The translations under genes and the position numbers were made by a program. A stretch of 7,216 nt of DNA, taken from positions 1 through 7,216 of the forward strand of contig JANMXS010000116.1 of assembly GCA_031394335.1 (NCBI GenBank), read 5' to 3'. Shown piece by piece: positions 1-5,914 of this stretch. A model generated the notes under the pieces. The model saw nothing but the letters and a program-made list of their open reading frames with translations. It made no database searches and had not been told where the DNA came from. The first letter of the stretch is position 1. Each line of letters opens with the position of its first letter. This stretch comes from UKL13-2 sp031394335 (GTDB lineage Bacteria; Pseudomonadota; Gammaproteobacteria; Burkholderiales; Usitatibacteraceae).

Positions 1-1
1 C

Positions 2-277
2 GAGCAATTGCGCTCGGCGCAGTCTGGCAATGCGGCACCGAGTGCTTCAGACCTCGAGAATCGTCTGTTGACCATTTGCGATGCCGCCCTGCCCGGCAAG
101 GGACTTGGCGCGAACGACAATCTGTTTGAAATCGGCGCCAGTTCCCTCAAGTTGATCGAGATTCACGAAAACATCGACCGCGAATTCCCCAGTCTGATCG
201 ACCTGACCGAACTGTTCGATCATCCGACGGTGGCGCAATTGGCGAAACATCTGGAAAGCAAGCTGGCCGGCGGCTGA
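2..277 (+). CDS. C-terminal carrier (phosphopantetheine-binding) domain of a longer protein, 5' end outside window
   Basis: The frame is open from the window edge, so this is read as the tail of a larger protein; an internal TTG at position 8 is not a convincing start. About 90 residues are visible. They form a complete carrier domain: a four-helix pattern with the attachment motif GASSLKLIEI, in which the second Ser (codon 143-145) is the expected phosphopantetheine site, followed by DHPTVAQLAKHL, typical of the last helix in NRPS/PKS-type carriers. Such a domain holds an acyl or aminoacyl thioester for an adenylation, condensation or ketosynthase partner. The position at the extreme C-terminus suggests a parent such as an AMP-ligase/NRPS-like or PKS-like enzyme, but that part is not visible. 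It ends 6 bases before the convergent acyltransferase gene. A free-standing carrier protein is possible but less likely. The domain call is confident, the parent enzyme unknown. Confidence 0.85.
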   Translation, partial: EQLRSAQSGNAAPSASDLENRLLTICDAALPGKGLGANDNLFEIGASSLKLIEIHENIDREFPSLIDLTELFDHPTVAQLAKHLESKLAGG

Positions 278-283
278 CACGCC

Positions 284-1168
284 TTACTCGGGCGGGGTTT
301 CGTACAAAGGTTTCTTGAGCTTCCAACGACGGTAAGACCACAGCCAATCAGCCGGTGCGCGATACACTTCGGCCTCGCACAGTCGCGCATACCGCTCGGT
401 GATCTCGCCGGTTTCCAACCGCTCGACGCCGTCCCACAGTCGCTCCAGTTCCACCTCGTAGTAGCCGCGACGAATCCGACGCATGGCCAGAAAGATCATC
501 GGCAAGCGCGTGCTGCGAGAAATCTGCTCCGCGCCGATATAGAAAGCGGTTTCCTGACCGAGGAATTGCGTCCAATGGCGGCGGTCCGTGGACACGGGTG
601 CCTGATCGGCGTTCATCGCCAACGCTCGAACGATGCCGCGGCGCTTGAGAAAATCAGCGAGCAGATCCTTGGCCGGAATCAGACGTGCACCAAAGCGGGT
701 TCGCAGTGTGTACATGAGCCGCTCGCCCCATTGATCGTGCAGCGGCTTGTAGGCGGCGTCGACCGGATATCCCAATTGCAGCACCATGCCCTGCAGCAAC
801 CATTCCCAATTGCACAGGTGGGAGGTCACGAGCATGACGCTCTTGCCGGCGTCCAGATGTTCGCGCGCCATGTCGACGTTGCGGATATGTACCCGTTCAC
901 ACATCTGCTCGGGGGAGATGCTGACCGACATGATCAGTTCAACCGCCACGTCGCAGAAGCTTTTCAGGAACTGCTTGTGGATGGCGCGGCGCTGCACTTC
1001 CGTGCGGTCAGGAAACACCTTCTCGAGCTGCTCATTGATCACCGCACGGCGGTGACGCACCACGTAAAACGCCAGGGCGTAGAGAAAGGTCGAAAACCCA
1101 TAAAAGACCGGCATCGGCAGGCGTGACAACCAACGCAAAGGCGCAGGAAATGGCGCGCTTACCGGCAT
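284..1168 (-). CDS. LpxL/HtrB-family lysophospholipid/lipid A-type acyltransferase
   Basis: This 294-residue protein is close to the usual length of LpxL/LpxM-type enzymes, which move an acyl chain from acyl-ACP to a lipid A precursor or similar lipid at the inner membrane. An N-terminal hydrophobic segment (about residues 19-37) would anchor it. The catalytic HX4E motif is intact (H117 and E122 in SHLCNWEW). The family-typical DQAP lies at 188-191, followed by FLG at 202-204, and the basic C-terminal WLWSYRRWK is at 275-283. The start is the ATG at 1168; upstream is only a weak GGGA about 13 bases away. It is transcribed in the same direction as the flavoprotein, 148 bases downstream of it, and probably has its own promoter. 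It converges on the carrier-domain gene. HtrB-like acyltransferases occur both as lipid A enzymes and as members of fatty-acyl or aryl-polyene clusters, so the acceptor cannot be fixed from sequence. A gene symbol is withheld for that reason. Confidence 0.9.
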   Translation of the reverse strand: MPVSAPFPAPLRWLSRLPMPVFYGFSTFLYALAFYVVRHRRAVINEQLEKVFPDRTEVQRRAIHKQFLKSFCDVAVELIMSVSISPEQMCERVHIRNVDMAREHLDAGKSVMLVTSHLCNWEWLLQGMVLQLGYPVDAAYKPLHDQWGERLMYTLRTRFGARLIPAKDLLADFLKRRGIVRALAMNADQAPVSTDRRHWTQFLGQETAFYIGAEQISRSTRLPMIFLAMRRIRRGYYEVELERLWDGVERLETGEITERYARLCEAEVYRAPADWLWSYRRWKLKKPLYETPPE

Positions 1169-1227
1169 GCTTAAGAATTAATCCCGAGCCCACCTGAAAG
1201 CTGTAATTGATTCAATCGCGGGTCGAA

Positions 1228-1256
1228 ATTATCCATGAGTGAATGATAGCGGATAA
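1228..1256 (-). promoter_or_regulatory. Candidate sigma70-type promoter for the acyltransferase
   Basis: On the minus strand TTATCC (1256-1251) and GATAAT (1233-1228) are separated by exactly 17 bases. The -10 matches the TATAAT consensus at five of six positions; the -35 is poor (three of six). Transcription would start near 1221 and leave a 5' leader of about 50 bases. The leader contains a small inverted repeat, ATTGA-T-TCAAT, at 1206-1216. Found by eye only. Confidence 0.3.
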
Positions 1257-1313
1257 CGCGCAGACTTCATTCATTTTGTCCTGCCCATGGTTCCGGCGTG
1301 CGGTCATGAATGA
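1240..1313. repeat. Three copies of the heptamer TGAATGA in the spacer
   Basis: TGAATGA occurs in direct orientation at 1240-1246 and 1307-1313, and inverted (TCATTCA) at 1267-1273. The first copy lies between the -35 and -10 of the candidate promoter. The last runs into a perfect 10-base palindrome, AATGATCATT (1309-1318), which covers part of the flavoprotein stop codon. They could be regulator half-sites, or simply a local AT-rich coincidence. No terminator-like stem with a U-tract is visible in this spacer. Confidence 0.3.
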
Positions 1314-1316
1314 TCA

Positions 1317-2645
1317 TTAACGCGTGCCGTATTTGGTGGCTACCTCGATACCCACACTCTTCAAAAACTCCGTCGGCAAAATCCCGCCGGCGCTGACAAT
1401 CACCGCATCGTTAAAAATCTCCAACTCTTTACCGCGCAAATCCACGACAACGGTCTGATCATCAATTTTCTGAATCTTCGAACCCATCAGCACATGAATG
1501 CGGCCCGACCTAGAAGCATTCGCCACGCGATCACGATTCTTGGCCTTGGCCCTGTCGAACGCCTCGCCACGGTAGGACAGCGCCACCTTGGTCTCCGGCA
1601 ATTCAGCGATGCTCGCAGCGGCTTCAAGTGCGCTGTCGCCACCACCGACAATGAGCACGCTTTGACCGCGATATTGCTCCGGGTCGAGCAACCGGTAGAC
1701 GACCTTGGGCAACTCCTCACCGGGCACGCCAAGTTTGCGCGGAGTGCCACGACGACCGATGGCCAACAGCACCGTGCAGGTCTGATAGGTCTTCTTTGAG
1801 GTCTTCACCGCAAATGTGCCGTCAGGTAAGCGCTGCACGGTCTCCACGCGCTCCTTATAATTGACCTTGAGCCCAGTCTTGCGTTCGGCCTCGACCCAGA
1901 ACTTGAGCAGATCCTCCTTGGAGGTGTGCTTGAAGTGCATCTTGCCCACCAACGGCAATTCCGCCGGTGAGGTCATGACCAGCTTCGCGCGGGGATACTG
2001 AAAGACACAACCGCCGAGCGAGTCCTGTTCCACGGTGACGAAATTGAGCTTGTGCTGCAATGCCGCCAGCGATGCAGCGAAGCCGGCCGGGCCGGCGCCG
2101 ACGATCAGAAGATCCAGCACGCCTTTTTTCTTGGGACGGGTACGCGCGATGACTTCGACGGCCTGCCGCCCCTGCTCCAACGCGTTGCGGATCAATCCCA
2201 TGCCGCCCAATTCGCCGGCGACGAATACGCCCGGAACCGTCGTCTCGAACGCCGGACTCAGCACCGGGATGTCGACCCCACGCTTTTCCGTGCCGAACAC
2301 CAGCGTGATCGCATTCACGGGGCAGGAAGTCTTGCAGGCGCCGTGGCCGATGCAGTCGGTCGGGCTGACCAGATGTGCCTTGCCCTGAATCAGGCCTAGC
2401 ACGTGGTGTTCGGGCTGCTCAGGGCAGGCTTTCACGCAGGAGCCGCAACCGATGCAGGTTTTCAGATCGATGATGGGATGGAGCGAAGCCGGTTCCGTCA
2501 AGCCCGCCTGCACCGATTGTTCCTTCACGGCGGAATTGCGCTTGTCGGCCGCCAGACGTTTCGCCCAGTAGTAGGTGCAGATGGCTGCCGCCGGTATCGC
2601 GTAAATAAGGTATTCAGCTTGAAACATTACAGGTAGTAGTACCAT
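1317..2645 (-). CDS. Membrane-anchored ferredoxin/FAD-NAD(P) oxidoreductase with a permuted FAD domain
   Basis: This 442-residue protein starts with one hydrophobic helix (about 9-27) followed by WAKRLAADKR, which puts the rest in the cytoplasm. Next is a two-cluster ferredoxin domain: C64-C67-C70-C74-P is canonical, while the second motif reads C98-H101-C104-C108-P. A segment at 135-150 (TTVPGVFVAGELGGMG) resembles the C-terminal FAD-contact segment of thioredoxin-reductase-like enzymes. The FAD Rossmann motif VGAGPAG follows (182-188), then a NAD(P) site VGGGDSALE (333-341). There is no TrxR-type redox-active CxxC. The closest family I recognise is YpdA/TrxR-like NAD(P)-binding oxidoreductases. 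Expected chemistry is electron transfer between NAD(P)H, FAD and Fe-S clusters; the partner is unknown. The start at 2645 lacks a good ribosome site; an ATG six codons in (2627) is an alternative. The gene is divergent from the putative b-type cytochrome gene, a plausible redox partner. Confidence 0.88.
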   Translation of the reverse strand: MVLLPVMFQAEYLIYAIPAAAICTYYWAKRLAADKRNSAVKEQSVQAGLTEPASLHPIIDLKTCIGCGSCVKACPEQPEHHVLGLIQGKAHLVSPTDCIGHGACKTSCPVNAITLVFGTEKRGVDIPVLSPAFETTVPGVFVAGELGGMGLIRNALEQGRQAVEVIARTRPKKKGVLDLLIVGAGPAGFAASLAALQHKLNFVTVEQDSLGGCVFQYPRAKLVMTSPAELPLVGKMHFKHTSKEDLLKFWVEAERKTGLKVNYKERVETVQRLPDGTFAVKTSKKTYQTCTVLLAIGRRGTPRKLGVPGEELPKVVYRLLDPEQYRGQSVLIVGGGDSALEAAASIAELPETKVALSYRGEAFDRAKAKNRDRVANASRSGRIHVLMGSKIQKIDDQTVVVDLRGKELEIFNDAVIVSAGGILPTEFLKSVGIEVATKYGTR

Positions 2646-2754
2646 GACTATCGAATCGAATCTCTACGGTGAAATACGCATCGACGGAAACCGACAAATT
2701 TATGCGGTATAAATGCCGGATTTGTGATCCGCTTTGCACAGTCAATTCGTCGTC

Positions 2755-2760
2755 AGGAAG
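2755..2760 (+). promoter_or_regulatory. Strong Shine-Dalgarno for the upstream ORF
   Basis: AGGAAG lies 7 bases before the ATG at 2768. It sits in the loop of a possible small hairpin (CGTCG at 2748-2752 pairing with CGACG at 2761-2765). It is the best ribosome-binding sequence in the window. The membrane-protein ATG at 2805 has none in the usual place. Confidence 0.5.
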
Positions 2761-2767
2761 CGACGTC

Positions 2768-2821
2768 ATGAACTTAAACCGGTCAATCGTTACAATCTGT
2801 CGCCATGGCCTCCACCGCTGA
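2768..2821 (+). CDS. Putative 17-codon upstream ORF (leader peptide) overlapping the cytochrome gene start
   Basis: ATG at 2768 to TGA at 2819-2821 encodes MNLNRSIVTICRHGLHR. It is preceded by AGGAAG at an ideal 7-base distance. It runs in a different frame from the downstream membrane protein and ends 14 bases past that gene's ATG (2805), so terminating ribosomes could restart on the main ORF. This would explain why the main ORF lacks its own Shine-Dalgarno. No known attenuator signature such as a codon run or stem-and-U-tract is visible. An ORF this short can arise by chance, so the call depends mostly on the ribosome site and the overlap. Confidence 0.4.
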   Translation: MNLNRSIVTICRHGLHR

Positions 2822-3683
2822 ATCCCTCACCGCGACTCGAGTGCGGCGCAAACCGCTGCCCGCGGCGTTCTGGTTTGCGCTGTTCGTCGTGGCACTTCTG
2901 TATTTCGGAACGCATTTTCCAATCGCGCGATACATCTCACCGCAGCACGGTCTGGGCTACGCGCTGGGCATCATCGGCGGAAGCACGATGTTGCTGCTCC
3001 TCCTATATCCGCTGCGCAAGCGCGTGCGGTGGCTGAATTTCATGGGCAAGATGCAGGTTTGGTTCCGCACCCACATGGTCATGGGCGTGCTCGGACCGGT
3101 GCTGATCCTGTTTCACTCCAATTTCAAGACCGGCGCGACCAACAGCAATGTGGCGCTCGCCTGCATGCTGGTGGTGTCGGGCAGCGGATTGTTCGGGCGA
3201 TACTTCTACACGAAGATTCACCACGGTCTGTATGGCACGCGCGCCACGTTGGATGAACTCAGGTCAGCAGCGGATCGACTGCGCGGTCAGGCGACGACGG
3301 TTCAATTTCTACCCGACCTCGTGAACCGGCTGAACACGGATGAAGTACGACTGATGTCGATTGCGGCCAAACCGGGGGTTGATTTAATCAGCCCGATTGT
3401 GCTGACGGTGCTTCGCACGATTTCCCGGTTGCGCCTGCGCAAATATATCCATCACGAACTGGGCGTCGCTGCGCGTTCCTCGCTGACGCTGTCGCAGCAT
3501 CGTCGCCGACTTACGCATCTGGCGAACGACTACGTTGCTCGACGCCTCGGAGCCGCGAGTCGCGTGGCGACCTTTCAAGCCTACGAGCGGCTCTTCTCCC
3601 TGTGGCATGTTCTGCACCTGCCGTTGTTTTTCATGCTCATCATCGCCGGCATCGTGCACGTGATTGCCGTGCATGTTTACTAG
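2805..3683 (+). CDS. Integral membrane protein with bis-heme b (ferric-reductase/NOX-like) histidine pattern
   Basis: This 292-residue protein has five likely membrane helices (about 19-38, 49-70, 88-107, 115-133, 267-291). Positive residues at the N-terminus, after helix 2 and after helix 4 place these on the cytoplasmic side. The region 134-265 is therefore a large, basic, mostly soluble cytoplasmic loop. Helix 3 carries H90 and H104 and helix 5 carries H271 and H285, each pair 14 residues apart, the spacing used by bis-heme cytochromes b and NOX/ferric-reductase proteins. H268 and H290 are extra candidates. Both helices should run from inside to outside, so H90/H271 and H104/H285 lie at matching depths. 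No flavin or NAD motif is present, so electrons must come from a partner; the divergent ferredoxin-flavoprotein is the obvious one. ATG 2805 is the first in-frame start after a TAA at 2775; no Shine-Dalgarno precedes it. The family name is not recognised. Confidence 0.75.
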   Translation: MASTAESLTATRVRRKPLPAAFWFALFVVALLYFGTHFPIARYISPQHGLGYALGIIGGSTMLLLLLYPLRKRVRWLNFMGKMQVWFRTHMVMGVLGPVLILFHSNFKTGATNSNVALACMLVVSGSGLFGRYFYTKIHHGLYGTRATLDELRSAADRLRGQATTVQFLPDLVNRLNTDEVRLMSIAAKPGVDLISPIVLTVLRTISRLRLRKYIHHELGVAARSSLTLSQHRRRLTHLANDYVARRLGAASRVATFQAYERLFSLWHVLHLPLFFMLIIAGIVHVIAVHVY

Positions 3684-5677
3684 GCTGCATCCAATAGTTT
3701 GACGATGTTGTCTAGGCCGCGTGCCTTCGCCACATCGGTGGCAGTCGCGCGGTTGGTGTTGCGCAACGAAGCGTTGGCTCCCGCCTTCAACAGCACCTCG
3801 CAAACTTCCGTGTGACCACCGCGACTCGCCGCGATCAACGCCGTGTCACCGAAAATATTCTGCTCATCGATGCCTTTTGAGATTTTGATCAGGCGCTGCA
3901 CGGTCTCGACGCGGCCTGCTTCGGCGGCCATCATCAACGCCGTCGTGCCGCTCTTTGATTTGGCATCCACGGCGGCACCCGACTCGAGCAATTGCGACAC
4001 GACAGCCGTGTGGCCGCCGGCCGCTGCCTGCATTAGCGGCGTCACGCCGGCGCGGTCGGCTTGATTGACGGTCTGGCCGTGCTGCACCAACAGCTGGACG
4101 ACATTGGTCTGCCCAGAACTGGCCGCAAACCACATCACGCCATGGCCAGACGAATCGGTATCGTTGGGTGATGCGCCGTGCGCAATCAGCATGACCGCCA
4201 ATTCTGCCTGGCCACTCTGTGCCGCGCGCATCAGTGCGGTGACACCTCGAGCATCCGCCGATGTGACCGACGCCTTCGCCGCCAGCAATGCGCCGGCGAT
4301 ACGGGTCTGGCCGGATTCGGCCGCCACCATCAAGGGGGTGGGCTCGCTCTTCACATGCGTATCGGCGGGCACACCGGCCGACAGCAATTCGCGCACCATG
4401 ACCTCCGACCCGTTGCTGACCGCGACGGTCAGGGGTGTGCGTCCATTGGCGCCGGCAGCGGCTGGGTCCGCGCCGCGCTTGAGCAGCGCCTTGGCCGACT
4501 CGACCGCGTTGGATTCCACCGCGATGAGCAGTGCGCTATCGCCGCTGACCGATGCGGTCCGGGCGCTGCTGCCGGCTTCCAGCAGGCGATTGACGGTCGC
4601 GACATCATCACGCGTCACCGCAATCAACAGTTCCGGCCACCCACGGTAGAGCGCGCCGGCACGGCTATAGTCCGCATCTTCGCCACCACGGGCGACCAGC
4701 AATTCCGCAGACAGGGCCGGTTTCGCTCCTTGCGCGCGCAGTGCGGCGGTGGACTGATCAGAACCGGACTTGATCGCCACGTCCAACGCCGACCACTTCT
4801 GGGCGTTCAACGCAGCGACCGGCACGCCGCGGGCGATCAAGACATCGATCTGTTCGCCGCGATTGGCGCGCGCCGCATACATCAACGCGGAATTTCCCAC
4901 CTGATCCACCGCTGCAGGTATGGCGCCCTTGGCCAGCAACGCCAGCGTGAGCGCCACATTGGGTTGCGCCGCCGACCGCATCAATGCCGTCACGCCGAAG
5001 CGGTTCGCGATATTGGCGTTGGCGCGCGCCTCCAGCAACACGTTGAGGCTGTCGAGGGCGCCCGCGCCGGCAGCAAGGGCCAACGCCGACGTGAGGATTT
5101 CATCCGTGGCATCCACCCCGATCCCGCGTCTCCTCGCGCGCAGCAGATGCGAGTCGCAGGATTGAGCACTCCAAAGGAACAATGCTTTTCGAAGCGCCTG
5201 CTCCTGCATTGCAGGGGCGCGGTCGGGTTCGAGCGGCATCTGCCCGGCTTTCAGTGCTTGCTGGGCGATTGGATTGCCTGCTTGCGCCGCGCGATTCAGC
5301 CAGTCCCGGGCTTCGGGCCGATCCGCCTTGTCACCGCGAAACAACACGGCGGCCAGCGCAAAGGCCGCGCCGGCGTGGTGGCTTTGCGCAGCGGATTTGA
5401 GCCAGCGCCTGGCCTGCGGCAGGTCCGATTCGCTGGTCAAGCCATTGAGGAGCGCAAGACCCAATAAATACTGGGCCTCGGTGTTTCCGCCTTCGGCCTG
5501 CTTGCGAAGATCGTTCAAGGCACGATCGAACTGTTTGAGTCGGACTGCGCTGCGCGCCGACTCGAGCGGATCCTGCGCAGGAGCCGGAGCGATCGCGGGC
5601 CACGCGCTGGCGAGGAACAGAACACCCGCTGCGCTCAAGCAACAGCGATACAGCGGAAGGATAATTTTTGTATTCAT
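3680..5677 (-). CDS. Exported Sel1-like and ankyrin-repeat protein
   Basis: This 665-residue protein has an N-terminal signal peptide: basic MNTK, a hydrophobic core to about residue 28, and a likely cleavage site near APA-Q at 32-35. No lipobox is seen, so a soluble periplasmic location is expected. Residues 64-140 hold about two Sel1-like helical repeats. After a linker, roughly 13 ankyrin repeats fill 194-665, marked by recurring G-x-T-A/P-L-x-x-A-A and LL-x-x-G-A; examples start near 226, 260, 378, 411, 477, 543, 576 and 609. The repeat near 511 (GHGVMWFAAS) is degenerate. Such solenoids bind proteins rather than catalyse. A periplasmic ankyrin protein, AnkB, supports a catalase in Pseudomonas, so a redox-stress partner is conceivable but unproven. 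A GAGAGAG stretch ends 7 bases before the ATG. The gene shares its terminal CTAG with the convergent membrane protein and is divergent from the CcmI-like gene. Confidence 0.9.
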   Translation of the reverse strand: MNTKIILPLYRCCLSAAGVLFLASAWPAIAPAPAQDPLESARSAVRLKQFDRALNDLRKQAEGGNTEAQYLLGLALLNGLTSESDLPQARRWLKSAAQSHHAGAAFALAAVLFRGDKADRPEARDWLNRAAQAGNPIAQQALKAGQMPLEPDRAPAMQEQALRKALFLWSAQSCDSHLLRARRRGIGVDATDEILTSALALAAGAGALDSLNVLLEARANANIANRFGVTALMRSAAQPNVALTLALLAKGAIPAAVDQVGNSALMYAARANRGEQIDVLIARGVPVAALNAQKWSALDVAIKSGSDQSTAALRAQGAKPALSAELLVARGGEDADYSRAGALYRGWPELLIAVTRDDVATVNRLLEAGSSARTASVSGDSALLIAVESNAVESAKALLKRGADPAAAGANGRTPLTVAVSNGSEVMVRELLSAGVPADTHVKSEPTPLMVAAESGQTRIAGALLAAKASVTSADARGVTALMRAAQSGQAELAVMLIAHGASPNDTDSSGHGVMWFAASSGQTNVVQLLVQHGQTVNQADRAGVTPLMQAAAGGHTAVVSQLLESGAAVDAKSKSGTTALMMAAEAGRVETVQRLIKISKGIDEQNIFGDTALIAASRGGHTEVCEVLLKAGANASLRNTNRATATDVAKARGLDNIVKLLDAA

Positions 5678-5803
5678 GGAATCACTCTCTCAACGCGAAC
5701 GACTCTCAAATGGACCGTCACGGCCTACGACAAAACTCCGACTTCGATGGTAGGGAAACACTGTATTTCTCAGACTATTCCCTGTCGCTGTGAGCAGACG
5801 CGG

Positions 5804-5831
5804 TTACAAGTGCACACAGTGTGACTACACT
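5804..5831 (+). promoter_or_regulatory. Candidate promoter/operator in the divergent region before the CcmI-like gene
   Basis: Two overlapping perfect inverted repeats are visible: CACAC-A-GTGTG (5813-5823) and AGTGT-GACT-ACACT (5818-5831). They sit between a weak -35-like TTACAA (5804-5809) and a -10-like TACACT (5826-5831) with a 16-base spacer. A further copy, ACACTGT (5758-5764), is the inverse of ACAGTGT (5816-5822). This looks like a repressor or activator site in the 237-base region shared by the ankyrin and CcmI-like genes. The regulator is unknown and the promoter elements are weak. Confidence 0.3.
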
Positions 5832-5914
5832 CCTCGGGCAGACTCAACATATCGCAAAGTATGCCGACTGATACGTTCGTGTCGACAGTGAAGTTGAACT
5901 AAAAGCAAAAACCG

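Noticed and set aside
566..1126. Plus-strand frame of 186 codons inside the acyltransferase gene
   Set aside because: It is antisense to a gene with an intact HX4E motif and shows no domain of its own.
2651..2662. Tandem TCGAA repeat upstream of the flavoprotein
   Set aside because: Only two copies of a 5-base unit; not distinguishable from chance.
2723..2740. CRP-like site (TGTGA followed by GCACA) in the divergent region
   Set aside because: The spacing between half-sites is 8 rather than 6 bases; at the right spacing the second half matches only three of five positions.
4178..5467. Long open frame (429 codons) on the plus strand opposite the ankyrin gene
   Set aside because: It is rich in Arg/Gln/His with no recognisable domain, as expected from the antisense of a GC-rich repeat gene; the minus-strand frame has clear ankyrin repeats and a signal peptide.
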